49,456 nt of DNA, taken from an uncultured Bacteroidia bacterium. GTDB lineage: Bacteria > Bacteroidota > Bacteroidia > Bacteroidales > F082. The stretch spans positions 1-49,456 of the forward strand of contig CACYHX010000023.1 of assembly GCA_902774365.1 (NCBI GenBank), given 5' to 3'. Shown one piece after another: positions 1 to 8,558 of this stretch. Below the pieces are notes generated by a model. The model did not search any database and was not told the DNA's origin. It worked only from the letters and a program-made list of their open reading frames with translations. Positions within the stretch are counted from its first letter, which is position 1. Each line of letters opens with the position of its first letter. The translations under genes and the position numbers were made by a program.

Positions 1-151
1 CCTCGATGTCCTCTTGGTGTTCCTTTTAAAAGGTTCCTTCCCTCGCGCCGCTCCCGCGGCGCAGGTATCTTGTGCTGGCCTCAGACTTTCAAAGAACTTG
101 CGCTTCCGGCTCCCCTCTCGTCTCACCCCTCGTTCCTTCCGAAAGCGGGTG
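1..151 (-). other. Probable leader of a stable-RNA (rRNA-type) operon
   Basis: No convincing protein is encoded here on either strand. Read on the minus strand, the stretch follows a strong promoter at 152-181 and contains AAGTTCTTTGAAAG (about 86-105), which resembles the boxA-like sequence in rRNA leaders of Bacteroidota. It also has a G+C-rich hairpin (GCGCCG / CGGCGC, 45-62) and the palindrome CCTTTTAAAAGG (22-33). The bases right after the -7 box (GCACCCGC) match those after the tRNA-Asp promoter at 15162. I infer that an rRNA or tRNA operon begins just left of the window. No mature RNA is visible, so this is inference. Confidence 0.45.
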
Positions 152-181
152 CAAAAGTACAGCTTTTTGCATTACGCGCAA
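152..181 (-). promoter_or_regulatory. Strong Bacteroidota promoter, minus strand
   Basis: The -7 box TACTTTTG lies at 159-152, with TTG at 181-179 and a 19-base spacer, matching the TTG-N19-TAnnTTTG consensus. The tRNA-Asp promoter has the same spacer and the same downstream GCACCCGC. The upstream DNA (182-297) is very A+T rich, contains the hairpin 229-246 (CAGTATTT / AAATACTG) and encodes nothing I recognise. It could act as an UP-like element. Confidence 0.6.
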
Positions 182-297
182 CATTTTATTGAAAATATTT
201 TTCTTGTATTAGTTATATATCTGATTATCAGTATTTAAAAATACTGAATATATATAGAAAAGGGGATTCTACACACCTATATTAATATAAAGAAGCC

Positions 298-660
298 TCA
301 CCAATGCGGCAAAAAAGCGTCCTCTATATGGTCGATTTTTGGATTTCCTTGGTTAAAAACGATGGAAATGATATCAAAACGGATGTCAAGGTCCAACCTT
401 TTGCTGAAAACATAGGCGTTGGCGGCATAGACAAGACACCTTTGCTTTTGGCGTGTCACCGCCATGTCGGGCTCGCCGAAGCCGTCGCTCTGGCGGGTCT
501 TCACCTCCACGATGACCAGCGTCCCGCCGTCTTTGGCGACGATGTCGATTTCCTTGTGCTTGTTGCGCCAGTTGCGCTCCAAGATCTCGTAGCCTTTTCC
601 GATGAGATAATTGACGGCGAGCTCCTCGCCCATCTTGCCTAAATCGTTGTGTTCTGCCAT
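298..660 (-). CDS. yraN: YraN/UPF0102 family nuclease-like protein
   Basis: This 120-residue protein has the YraN fold of the restriction-endonuclease-like superfamily. The visible motif series is G-x-x-GE (LGKMGEE, near the start), then KEIDIVAKD and IVEVKTR, which give the family's E...D...E-x-K active-site pattern. The cellular role of YraN is not settled; a link to DNA processing or Holliday-junction metabolism has been proposed. I chose the ATG at 660 because it starts just after the stop of the large PPDK-like gene (665) and gives the usual family length. A start at 687 would overlap that gene. The two genes probably share a transcript. Confidence 0.85.
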   Translation of the reverse strand: MAEHNDLGKMGEELAVNYLIGKGYEILERNWRNKHKEIDIVAKDGGTLVIVEVKTRQSDGFGEPDMAVTRQKQRCLVYAANAYVFSKRLDLDIRFDIISIVFNQGNPKIDHIEDAFLPHW

Positions 661-664
661 AAGT

Positions 665-3600
665 TCAATAATTATATCCTTTCCCAATCTTCATCTTCTC
701 CGTCTGGTAATGGCCGAGGTAGACGATGCCGAGGTTGCCGTCGATGGCAATTTCGTCGCCCATCTTCAGCGGATGGCCGTTCAGCTGGCCGAATTCGTCG
801 TTGATGTCAACTTCGAGGCCGTCGCAGCTCACCACGCAGACCTTGCCAAGACGCACCGCCGTGACCGCCGCGTGTGAGGTAGCGCCGCCACGCGCCGTCA
901 GCAGACCGTCGCAGTCGAAGATCATGCCGATGTCTTGAGGCACCGTGTCGGGACGCACCAATATGATATCACTTCCAGGATGTTGCTCGCGCAAGGTCTT
1001 GATTTGGTCAGCGTTGAACGCCGCCAAGCCGTTCATCGCGCCACCGCCAATGCCCATGCCGTGACCGAGTTGTTGCATCTCGTCGGGCGACTGCACGAAG
1101 GCGATTTTCTCCTCTTCCGTCTTGAGGTCTTGGTCGCGAATCTGCAGGATGCGGAAGTCGTCGGGGTTATCGGATTCGAAGGTGAACTCCATCTCCTGCG
1201 GGCTGTAGCCGAGGTGCTCGGTGAGTTCAACAGCGATGGAATAGATTTTCTTGTAGATGTCGGGCAGCATAGTCTGCATTGAAGGGCCTTCCAGTCCGGC
1301 GGCCTTGCGCTGCGTCTCGCCGATAGGCAGCGGCTTGACCAGTCCGCCCACGATATCCTCGCCCTGGCTGCGCAAGGTGAAGTCGCCATAGAGGTGCACG
1401 CCCGGACGCTCGCGGTGCGGGTTCTGCGTGAACACCACGCCTGAGCCGGAGTTCTCGCTGCGGTTGCCGAAGATCATCTGCTGCACTATGACGGCGGTAC
1501 CCCAGTTCTCCGAGATGCCCAAATGGCGGCGATATGCCAAGGCGCGCTCCGAGTTCCACGACTCGATGACCATATTGACGCAGTCGATCAACTGCTTGAA
1601 CGGGTCTTGCTCGAAAGCCACGCCGTGGTCGGCTAGGATGCGTTTATATGACAGTGCCACCTCGCGCATCTGGCCGATGCTGAAGTCGGCCTTCATCTTC
1701 ACGTTGTTTTTCTGCTTGAAGGCGTTGATTTCGTCGTCGAACACATCGCGCTCGATGCCTTTGGCCATACCCCAACTCTGCAAGAAACGGCGGTAGGAAT
1801 CCCACACCGCCCAAGCGATGCTTTGGTCTTGCGCAATGGCTTCGGTGATTTCGTCGTTCAGGCCCACATTCAAGAAAGTGTCCATGGCACCGGGCATGGA
1901 AATGGCCGTACCTGAACGCACCGAAACGAGCAGCGGATTCTCGGGTTTCCCGAACTTGCGCCCCGAGATGTTTTCCAACTCCTCGATGTGCTTGCGAATC
2001 ATGCCATGGATTTCCGTCCGCAGCTCAGGGATGGTGTTGATGGTCTCGTTGCGGCGGAAGGTCTCGGTGGTGATGACGAAGCCTGGAGGCACCGGCATCC
2101 CGTGCAGATAGAGGTTCTTCAGGTGGTAGGCCTTGTTGCCGATGAAGACCTGGTTATCCATCATCGGGGTCACCTCCCAGAAGGGGCAAATCAGCATCTC
2201 CGAGTTGTAGCTCATGATATCGCTGATGAGCTTCGCGTTAAGCGTGGTTTCCATGTTGCGCAAGGAAGTGAGGATACGCCCGATGAAGTTGTCCAAAGGC
2301 TGCATCAGGAAGGCATCGGAGAGCAGGTCGCGGTGGAACTCCTCCGATTTCTGGCTGATGAGGGCCAACGTCTCACGCTCGCTGAGTTTCCCTTCGGGGT
2401 CGAAGAGCTGCGGGATGACGATTTTCAGCGGGTATTCGTACGACTTCAGGAAGTACTTGATGATGATGCGGCGCACATCCTCGGCGATGAACTGGAAGAT
2501 GTTGATATACTGGCCGAACGAGAAGCTTCGCGAGGTCAACGAATAACGCAACATGTCGAGTTTCGAGTTGAAACTCTGGTTGGTGATGCCGTCAAGCTCA
2601 AGGCCATTTCGGAAGAATTCGAGGATTCTATATATCTGATTCAGCGTGCGTTCCGAGATATATTCGAGGTTGATGCTCTGCACCACCTTTTCCATGAGCT
2701 GGGTGGCCACACGCTCCAGACGGAAGGTCAGGCCCATGGCCTCGAACTTGTTTTCGCGATAGGTGCCATACATCGACGGGATGCCGATGGCGATGTGGCG
2801 CTTGTGGTAGATATTTTCCCAGCCTTCGCTCTGCTCGGGGTTGAAAATCACGGTCTTGAGCTTGTCCATGAAGGCATAGATCATCGTCAGCGAACGGCCA
2901 AAGTCCTTGGCTTTGTACACCTTTTCAAACTCGTCGATTTCCTCGTCGGGGATGAAGGGGAAGCTACGCAACGAGCTGAAGATGTTGACCGACTCGAAGC
3001 TGTATTTCTCGCGGAGGTAGGCGTAGAGGTCGCGGATGTCCATGAGACGGGCGTGTTCGCGCTGGCTGATTTCTTCGCCCAATTCGAGGCGACGGGCGGC
3101 AGAGCCGATGAGGTTTTCGTAGTCGTCGCGCGACAGCATCAAAACGTCCTCGGGGTTGAGGCACGAGATTTCGCACATGGTCTGCACGAGGTTATGGACA
3201 TGCACAAACCAGGTGCTTTCCTTGTTGATGCTCTCAAACACGTTGTTGGGCAGGATAGGTTTCAAGAGGTCGAGGTTGCCGTCGCTCCAGAACTTGAACA
3301 CATCGAAGGTCAAGGCTATCAAGGTGTTATTGCTCTCGGTGTGTACCTGCTTGCGGAGGAAATGCACCAGTTGGTCCTGACGGCCCGAGATTTCGTCCAT
3401 GTTGGTGGTAACGTTGCGGATCTCGCCCTCTGCGCCGATTTCGTTGAAGTAGACGGGGAAGATGCGCGTCAGCTGTTTCACCTTCTTATAATACGGCGTG
3501 ATGTTGGAGTTGAGCACCTTGGTGATTTCGCGCTGGAAGAGGTCGGTGTCGCTGAGGAAGATGCCACCCAACTTCAGGTTGACAATCAATGCGGAGAGCA

Positions 3601-4897
3601 GTTTCTCCAACGGAGACTTGGCGTGTTCAATCAGCTCGAGCCACACGCGGATGTTCTTGATATGGTTCTCATCCACAGAGAGTTGCCAATCCTCGCCGAC
3701 AAACACATTGCCTGGCGTGACGAAGCCAAAGGCGATGAGTTTCTTCTCGAAGTAGTTGACGTATTCCTTCATCTCGGTCTGGTCGACGTCAATGACTTTC
3801 AGGCCCAAGGTGAGTTGGAAGTCGAGCACGGCCGACATGTAGTCCTTGCGCAGTTCCTCAGCGAGGTCGAAGATGGTGTCGATGAAGGGTATCAGCTGCT
3901 CTTGTGGCATCTCGTCGATGGCGTCGCGCATCATGCGGTCCATGTTCCAGATGAGACGCTCGCGCTGGTTCTCCATGCCCGGCAGGTGTAGCAGGAAGAA
4001 GACGTAATGGAACTTGGTGATGAAATGCGGGAAGGCCTGCTCCGACTCGGTGAAGCGTTTGGCCACCTGCTCGAAGTTGGGCATGTCGGTCAGCTTCTCC
4101 CATGTGTCGGCAGCGTTCAGATCAGCCTTTAGCTGCTCGAAATAAGGCTTGCCCACTTCCCCACACACTTTCTTGATTTCTTCATCGGTCAGCAGGGTTT
4201 TCTTGCTCTCCACCCAGTTTTCCACCTGCGAGGTCTCTTGCCAATAGCGGTAGTTTTCTTGCAGCATCATGCGTAGCAGTTGGCAGGCTTGTTGCTTGAA
4301 ACGCTCATCGTTGGCCACCTTGTCGAGGTAACGGCCGGCGTGTTTCGTGGCCAGGATAAAGACGTCTTTGTTGGTTTCAAACGAGTCATTCAAAATATTG
4401 AAAACCGTAGCAACAAGGTCATTGCGAGGCACGAAGCAATCTAGAGATGTGGCCCCATCGGCACTTGAAATATCACCTTGTGAAATAGCTTCTTGACTAG
4501 ATTGCTTCGTCGTTCCTCCTCGCAATGACGCAAACGTCTTATCGGCAAACTCCATCAAGGTGATGATGATGCTGAGTCTCAGCTTGGCGGGCACCTCGGG
4601 CTTCAGCAGGCTGTGCATCATCTCCAATGGGATGTTGTACGCATCGGCGGGGATGTCGTCGCGCGTGTAGAACCAGAAGTCGTCCATGAGCATCTTGCGC
4701 AGCTCCTCGGTGACGAAAGTGTGGTTCGACAGCGGATGGTGGAATTCGGTGATACACTCCTTGGCCCGCTTGTTGATGCCGAAGTATTTGGCCGACAGGT
4801 CGATAAAATGCTGGTGTTCTTCAGGGATGAAGATATCTTTATATCTGGTTTGCGCCAGATTGGCTTCTAAAGCTTGTGATTTGAAAGTCTCGGACAT
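665..4897 (-). CDS. Large PPDK-like phosphotransferase without PEP-binding barrel
   Basis: The protein has 1410 residues. From about residue 910 it matches the ATP-grasp domain of pyruvate phosphate dikinase (FIGNKAYHLKNL, then RSGTAISMPGAMDTFLNVG near 1000). Near the end is the swivelling phosphohistidine domain with TARGGATSHAA and the likely catalytic His1342. It stops about 68 residues later, so the C-terminal TIM barrel that binds PEP/pyruvate in true PPDK (usually about 880 residues in all) is missing. The first ~900 residues are mostly helical-looking and I do not recognise them. The ATP-grasp plus His-domain order without a barrel recalls rifampin phosphotransferases and PEP-synthase-like proteins. 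It may transfer phosphate to an unknown acceptor, so calling it PPDK would be unsafe. Residues 122-160 come from an inserted palindromic repeat. The start at 4897 follows a -7 box at 4918-4925. Confidence 0.8.
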   Translation of the reverse strand: MSETFKSQALEANLAQTRYKDIFIPEEHQHFIDLSAKYFGINKRAKECITEFHHPLSNHTFVTEELRKMLMDDFWFYTRDDIPADAYNIPLEMMHSLLKPEVPAKLRLSIIITLMEFADKTFASLRGGTTKQSSQEAISQGDISSADGATSLDCFVPRNDLVATVFNILNDSFETNKDVFILATKHAGRYLDKVANDERFKQQACQLLRMMLQENYRYWQETSQVENWVESKKTLLTDEEIKKVCGEVGKPYFEQLKADLNAADTWEKLTDMPNFEQVAKRFTESEQAFPHFITKFHYVFFLLHLPGMENQRERLIWNMDRMMRDAIDEMPQEQLIPFIDTIFDLAEELRKDYMSAVLDFQLTLGLKVIDVDQTEMKEYVNYFEKKLIAFGFVTPGNVFVGEDWQLSVDENHIKNIRVWLELIEHAKSPLEKLLSALIVNLKLGGIFLSDTDLFQREITKVLNSNITPYYKKVKQLTRIFPVYFNEIGAEGEIRNVTTNMDEISGRQDQLVHFLRKQVHTESNNTLIALTFDVFKFWSDGNLDLLKPILPNNVFESINKESTWFVHVHNLVQTMCEISCLNPEDVLMLSRDDYENLIGSAARRLELGEEISQREHARLMDIRDLYAYLREKYSFESVNIFSSLRSFPFIPDEEIDEFEKVYKAKDFGRSLTMIYAFMDKLKTVIFNPEQSEGWENIYHKRHIAIGIPSMYGTYRENKFEAMGLTFRLERVATQLMEKVVQSINLEYISERTLNQIYRILEFFRNGLELDGITNQSFNSKLDMLRYSLTSRSFSFGQYINIFQFIAEDVRRIIIKYFLKSYEYPLKIVIPQLFDPEGKLSERETLALISQKSEEFHRDLLSDAFLMQPLDNFIGRILTSLRNMETTLNAKLISDIMSYNSEMLICPFWEVTPMMDNQVFIGNKAYHLKNLYLHGMPVPPGFVITTETFRRNETINTIPELRTEIHGMIRKHIEELENISGRKFGKPENPLLVSVRSGTAISMPGAMDTFLNVGLNDEITEAIAQDQSIAWAVWDSYRRFLQSWGMAKGIERDVFDDEINAFKQKNNVKMKADFSIGQMREVALSYKRILADHGVAFEQDPFKQLIDCVNMVIESWNSERALAYRRHLGISENWGTAVIVQQMIFGNRSENSGSGVVFTQNPHRERPGVHLYGDFTLRSQGEDIVGGLVKPLPIGETQRKAAGLEGPSMQTMLPDIYKKIYSIAVELTEHLGYSPQEMEFTFESDNPDDFRILQIRDQDLKTEEEKIAFVQSPDEMQQLGHGMGIGGGAMNGLAAFNADQIKTLREQHPGSDIILVRPDTVPQDIGMIFDCDGLLTARGGATSHAAVTAVRLGKVCVVSCDGLEVDINDEFGQLNGHPLKMGDEIAIDGNLGIVYLGHYQTEKMKIGKGYNY
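4418..4529. repeat. Palindromic repeat inserted in frame in a coding gene
   Basis: The ends are inverted copies: GTCATTGCGAGG on the left (4418-4429) and CCTCGCAATGAC on the right (4518-4529), followed inward by ACGAAGCAATCTAG / CTAGATTGCTTCGT. The right arm has six extra bases. The element is a typical interspersed REP/MITE-like palindrome, recognisable in translation as SLRGGTTKQSS ... DCFVPRND. It lies inside the PPDK-like gene and leaves the reading frame open, adding about 38 residues (122-160). A relative with similar outer ends is at 23267-23353. Confidence 0.85.
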
Positions 4898-4917
4898 GGT
4901 TTGATTGATAAAGTTTG

Positions 4918-4925
4918 CAAAAATA
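4918..4925 (-). promoter_or_regulatory. -7 box for the PPDK-like gene
   Basis: TATTTTTG on the minus strand fits TAnnTTTG and leaves a leader of roughly 14 bases before the ATG at 4897. I see no clear -33 element. Confidence 0.45.
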
Positions 4926-4958
4926 AGGAAAAATGAATGAAGATTTCTGCGAAAATCG

Positions 4959-4966
4959 TAATTTTG
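4959..4966 (+). promoter_or_regulatory. -7 box for gapA
   Basis: TAATTTTG fits TAnnTTTG and lies about 42 bases before the gapA ATG. No good -33 TTTG is visible at the normal spacing. Together with the box at 4918-4925 it makes a compact divergent promoter region. Confidence 0.45.
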
Positions 4967-5007
4967 CCGCTTCTATCAAAAACGAACAACTAAATCATAC
5001 TAACCAA

Positions 5008-6015
5008 ATGGAAAAGATTAAAGTAGGTATCAATGGTTTCGGCCGCATTGGCCGCAACGTGTTCCGCATCATTTGCGAACGTCCGAATCTGGAAATCGTG
5101 GGCGTCAACGACCTGACGAGCACCAAGGTGCTGGCCCACCTGTTGAAATACGACTCCACACAGGGCAAGTTCCCTGGCACCGTGGAATATGACGAGACCG
5201 CTCTGATTGTCAACGGCGTGCGTATCCCCGTCACGGCTGAGCGCGCTCCCTTGAACATCAAGTGGAGCAAGACCCCTGATGTGGTGGTCGAGTCCACCGG
5301 CGTATTCCGCTCCAAGGAAAGCAGCAAGGGCGGCTATGGCGACCACCTGAAGGCCGGCGCCAAGAAGGTCATCCTCTCCGCACCCTCGAAAGACGCCATC
5401 GACGCCACCGTCGTGGTCGGCGTGAACAACAACGACCTGACTGATGATGTGGAATGCGTCAGCAACGCCTCCTGCACCACCAACTGCCTGGCTCCCGTCG
5501 CCAAGGTGTTGAACGACCGTTTCGGCATCGAGCAGGGTTACATCACCACCATCCACAGCTACACCAACGACCAAGTCATCCTCGACGGTCCTCACAGCGA
5601 CTTGCGCCGCGCCCGTAGCGCCGCCATGTCGCAGATCCCGACCACCACGGGTGCCGCCAAGGCCGTGGGTATCGTCATCCCCGAACTGAATGGCAAGCTC
5701 GACGGCATCGCCGTCCGCGTTCCTACGCCCACCGGTTCACTCGTCGACCTCGTCTGCACGCTGAAGACCGAAGCCACGAAGGAAGAGATCAACGCCGCCA
5801 TGAAGGAAGCCGCCGAAGGCCCGATGAAGGGTGTGCTCGAATACACCGAGGACCCGATCGTGAGCTGCGACGTCATCCACAACCCCCACAGCAGCATCTT
5901 CGATGCCCAAAGCACCATGGTGATGGGTAAGATGGTGAAGATCATGTCGTGGTACGACAACGAATGGGGTTATTCCAACCGCATGGTCGACCTCATCGAG
6001 ATGATGAAATATTGA
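5008..6015 (+). CDS. gapA: Glyceraldehyde-3-phosphate dehydrogenase
   Basis: This cytoplasmic glycolytic enzyme oxidises glyceraldehyde 3-phosphate to 1,3-bisphosphoglycerate with NAD and phosphate. The 335 residues show the Rossmann motif INGFGRIGRN near the N-terminus and the catalytic motif SNASCTTNCLAP with Cys156. The C-terminus (SWYDNEWGYSNRMVDL) is also typical. The length is normal. I chose the ATG at 5008 because the protein then begins MEKIKVGINGFG as in homologues. The longer start at 4933 would place the -7 box inside the coding region. The gene stands alone, divergent from the PPDK-like gene and convergent with the T9SS gene that follows. Confidence 0.97.
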   Translation: MEKIKVGINGFGRIGRNVFRIICERPNLEIVGVNDLTSTKVLAHLLKYDSTQGKFPGTVEYDETALIVNGVRIPVTAERAPLNIKWSKTPDVVVESTGVFRSKESSKGGYGDHLKAGAKKVILSAPSKDAIDATVVVGVNNNDLTDDVECVSNASCTTNCLAPVAKVLNDRFGIEQGYITTIHSYTNDQVILDGPHSDLRRARSAAMSQIPTTTGAAKAVGIVIPELNGKLDGIAVRVPTPTGSLVDLVCTLKTEATKEEINAAMKEAAEGPMKGVLEYTEDPIVSCDVIHNPHSSIFDAQSTMVMGKMVKIMSWYDNEWGYSNRMVDLIEMMKY

Positions 6016-6172
6016 TTATGGGATATTCCTTCGGAATAGAAATCTTTCAAAAATCTTTTCCAAAATCAACCAAAATGATTTTTGAACGATTTTGAAATTG
6101 ATTTTATAAGATTTCTTGCGGAGCAATTCCAAAAAAACAGTAGAGACGCGCCTTGGCACGTCTCTACATTTT
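6016..6172. terminator. Bidirectional terminator between gapA and the T9SS gene
   Basis: A short hairpin (TATTCC-TTC-GGAATA, 6024-6038) and an A+T-rich imperfect inverted repeat lead to a strong stem GTAGAGACG / CGTCTCTAC (6140-6148 and 6059-family partner at 6159-6167) followed by a T run at 6169-6174. A-rich DNA on its left gives a T tail on the other strand, so it can serve both convergent genes. The same GTAGAGACG-type palindrome occurs at 9541-9567, so this is also a dispersed repeat. Confidence 0.75.
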
Positions 6173-8428
6173 TTATCTGACGATGGTGATGGAACCTTGA
6201 AGATGCAGTTTCTCCTCACCTGTCGGGGCGATGTAAGTGATGTCAGTGATGTAGAAATAGGTGCCAGGAGAACAAAGCATTTTCGTGAATTTGTTCTTGC
6301 CGTCCCACTGGATGAGCGGGTCGTCGGTGTCGCAAAGGATGTTGCCCCAACGGTTGAAGATGACCGTCTTGGCCTCGATGATCAAATCTGCCCCCTTCAC
6401 CTTAGGCTCGAACAGGTCGTTGTAACCATCGCCGTTGGGCGTGAAGACGTTGGGCAACACATACGAGAACTCCTCCTCAGGCTCCTCATGGCCGATGCGC
6501 ACCGTCTTGATGGCGGAATAGTTGACCAAAGGCTGCATGACGCCTTGAAGGGTATAATGCCCGAAGGTGCGGACATAATAACGATAGGTGGCGTCGGTCT
6601 CCACGTCGGTGTCGGTGTAGGCAAAGCCCGTCACCGAAACAATCCTGACAAAGTGGTTCTCCACCTCTTTAAACACCTGGGTGCTGTCGACGAGCCAGGG
6701 CACCTCCTCCGTCCACGAGAGACTGGCTTCGTTATCGGCGCCGTTCGCCGAGAGCAGCACCGCCGATGCCGTGGCACTCGTGCCCATCAATTGATGGGTG
6801 GCATCACGCATCTCCACCTTATATATTAACGACGTCACCGTCGCCAAGTCCACATCGGCGTCAAGGAAGGTGGTGTCGGCGCCTTCGTAAACGACGGTGG
6901 TCTCGCCTTCGAGGATACGGGTCAAGGCATAGCTGAAGGGCGCCACATATTGTTCGTCGACCTCTTTTGGCTGGGTCCAACAGGCCCTGACTTGCCCCGA
7001 TTCGAGGTCGATGCTGTCGTTGGTGACGTGCGTCATCAGCGGGCCGTCGTTTTTCAGGGTCACGCAGGCCGGGTCGCTGACGATGCTCATGGCGCCGTCG
7101 GGGAAACGGGCCACGACGCGGTATTCGTAGGCCATACCTGGCGGTAGGTCGTGGTCGGTATAGGTGGTCGCCGAGGGATCCAACGTCGCCATCAGCTGAT
7201 AGCCGTCGCGGATGCCCGTCTCGCAGAAGTCGGGGTCGTAGCCGTCGCAGCCTGCCTTGCGGTAGACCAATAAAGCCACGGCGTTGGGACATTGATAACG
7301 CATCCACGACAAGGTGGCGTCGTGGCCATGCATCTCGGCGACAAGGCTCTGGGGCTTGGGTCCCATCACTTTAATCGTCACCGTCTTGACATTGGTCAGG
7401 CTGATAGGCTCGCTGTCGTCCTTGGCGTGAATCACCACCTGGTAGGGCGTGTTGCGGATGTGGGCGTTGACGGTGTTCCAAAGGAACTCCATCTGAGGCT
7501 GCAAGCCATAGGCCGACTCGGGGGTGAGGATGGCCGGACTCACCGCCACCTCGAAAGGCGCGCCCGAAGCCGTCAAGGTGACGTTGTCGCCATCGGGGTC
7601 GGAGGCGGAGATGACGAAGTCGAGCTGTTCGCCCGCCACGAGGCAATACTCGTCGTTGCAATTGATGTTAGGCACGCTGTTGCTGCATGCCGAGACGAGG
7701 ATCTGCATGTCACGGATGACGGAGCCAATCTTCACGCCATGGCGCCATTCCTCGATGATGAACGCCACGTTGTATTCGCCTTGCAACACGGGATTCTCCC
7801 AGCGCAGGTCGCCCGTGACGGGGTCGATTTCGAAGGCTTGCGAGGCTTGGGGATAGCTATACCCGGGAATCTCCATGCCATTCATGCCCTTGCAGGGCAG
7901 CAGGCGGTAGCTCAGGCTGTCACCATCGGGATCGTAGGCCGAGGGATTGTGGATAAACAGCTTGCCCACGCAGGCCTTGTCGACAGGCGCGTTGAGCAGC
8001 TGCACCGAATTGTTGTAGCCCATAAACGGGTTGATGACCAGTTCCGTCTCGATATACATCGGCACCGTCACCGAGTTGGGCACATTGACCACGCCGTAGT
8101 TGCGGTTGGCGTCCTCCATGCTGATGACATAGGTGCCTGGGGTAGCGTAGTTATGGGTCTGACGATAAGTGTTCTTGATGCAGTTATCGCCCATGTTCGC
8201 CCATGCGATGCGAGGGATAAATTCCGATGCGCCGTCGCCCCAGAGCACCAGCAGGGAGTCGCGTTGTTCCCATGCGGCGTTAGGGACGTTGTAGGTCGTC
8301 AGCGTAATCTCGTAGGCATTGCCGCCCACCCATGCATAGGTGATCTCTGCCGCACGTTGGTGCGTCGCCTTGGCGGAGAAGGCAAGGCAGAACAGGAATC
8401 CTATGATGAGCAAAAGTTTACGCTTCAT
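6173..8428 (-). CDS. Secreted surface protein with T9SS type B sorting domain
   Basis: The 751-residue protein has a signal peptide (MKRKLLLIIGFLFCLAFSAKA) and ends in a gliding-motility-associated C-terminal domain: LPNVFTPNGDGYNDLF, then VIFNRWGNIL, WDGKN and GTYFYI. That domain is a known export and surface-attachment signal for the type IX secretion system. The middle looks like stacked Ig/PKD-like and fibronectin-like modules (DPDGDSLSYRLLP at about 165-180, DPDGDNVTLTASG at about 270, later APFSYALTRI). No enzyme motif is visible, so an adhesive or structural surface role is inferred. A -7 box TACATTTG lies at 8449-8456, about 20 bases before the ATG. It stands alone between gapA and mscL. 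Confidence 0.85.
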   Translation of the reverse strand: MKRKLLLIIGFLFCLAFSAKATHQRAAEITYAWVGGNAYEITLTTYNVPNAAWEQRDSLLVLWGDGASEFIPRIAWANMGDNCIKNTYRQTHNYATPGTYVISMEDANRNYGVVNVPNSVTVPMYIETELVINPFMGYNNSVQLLNAPVDKACVGKLFIHNPSAYDPDGDSLSYRLLPCKGMNGMEIPGYSYPQASQAFEIDPVTGDLRWENPVLQGEYNVAFIIEEWRHGVKIGSVIRDMQILVSACSNSVPNINCNDEYCLVAGEQLDFVISASDPDGDNVTLTASGAPFEVAVSPAILTPESAYGLQPQMEFLWNTVNAHIRNTPYQVVIHAKDDSEPISLTNVKTVTIKVMGPKPQSLVAEMHGHDATLSWMRYQCPNAVALLVYRKAGCDGYDPDFCETGIRDGYQLMATLDPSATTYTDHDLPPGMAYEYRVVARFPDGAMSIVSDPACVTLKNDGPLMTHVTNDSIDLESGQVRACWTQPKEVDEQYVAPFSYALTRILEGETTVVYEGADTTFLDADVDLATVTSLIYKVEMRDATHQLMGTSATASAVLLSANGADNEASLSWTEEVPWLVDSTQVFKEVENHFVRIVSVTGFAYTDTDVETDATYRYYVRTFGHYTLQGVMQPLVNYSAIKTVRIGHEEPEEEFSYVLPNVFTPNGDGYNDLFEPKVKGADLIIEAKTVIFNRWGNILCDTDDPLIQWDGKNKFTKMLCSPGTYFYITDITYIAPTGEEKLHLQGSITIVR

Positions 8429-8448
8429 TGCACTACCAATTGAAACTG

Positions 8449-8456
8449 CAAATGTA
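8449..8456 (-). promoter_or_regulatory. -7 box for the T9SS type B gene
   Basis: TACATTTG on the minus strand fits TAnnTTTG. The expected -33 position falls at a dispersed repeat (8474-8499) and has no clear TTTG. Confidence 0.4.
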
Positions 8457-8473
8457 GTGTTTTTTTCTGATAG

Positions 8474-8499
8474 CGGCCCTTCGACAGGCTCAGGGACCG
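8474..8499. repeat. Dispersed CCCTTCGACRGGCTCAGGGACC repeat, copy 1
   Basis: The core CCCTTCGACAGGCTCAGGG is a common interspersed repeat. Relatives in this window are at 32673-32698, 39898-39937 and 43448-43471. This copy is intergenic, between the mscL terminator and the promoter of the T9SS type B gene. Confidence 0.8.
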
Positions 8500-8502
8500 T
8501 AA

Positions 8503-8537
8503 AAAAGCATCCACCTTTAGTTTAGGCGGATGCTTTT
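8503..8537 (-). terminator. Intrinsic terminator of mscL
   Basis: The stem AAAAGCATCCACCT / AGGCGGATGCTTTT (8503-8516, 8524-8537) has one weak pair. On the minus strand a run of six T residues follows it. It lies 21 bases beyond the mscL stop. Confidence 0.85.
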
Positions 8538-8558
8538 CATTCTAAGACAAGCTAAAGA

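Noticed and set aside
1988-3991. 667-residue open frame on the plus strand
   Set aside because: It lies opposite the PPDK-like gene, has no recognisable domain and a composition (Val/Asp/His/Glu-rich) typical of antisense shadows of G+C-balanced genes.
665-4897. Annotation as ordinary pyruvate phosphate dikinase
   Set aside because: The PEP/pyruvate barrel is missing and two thirds of the protein are unrelated to PPDK.
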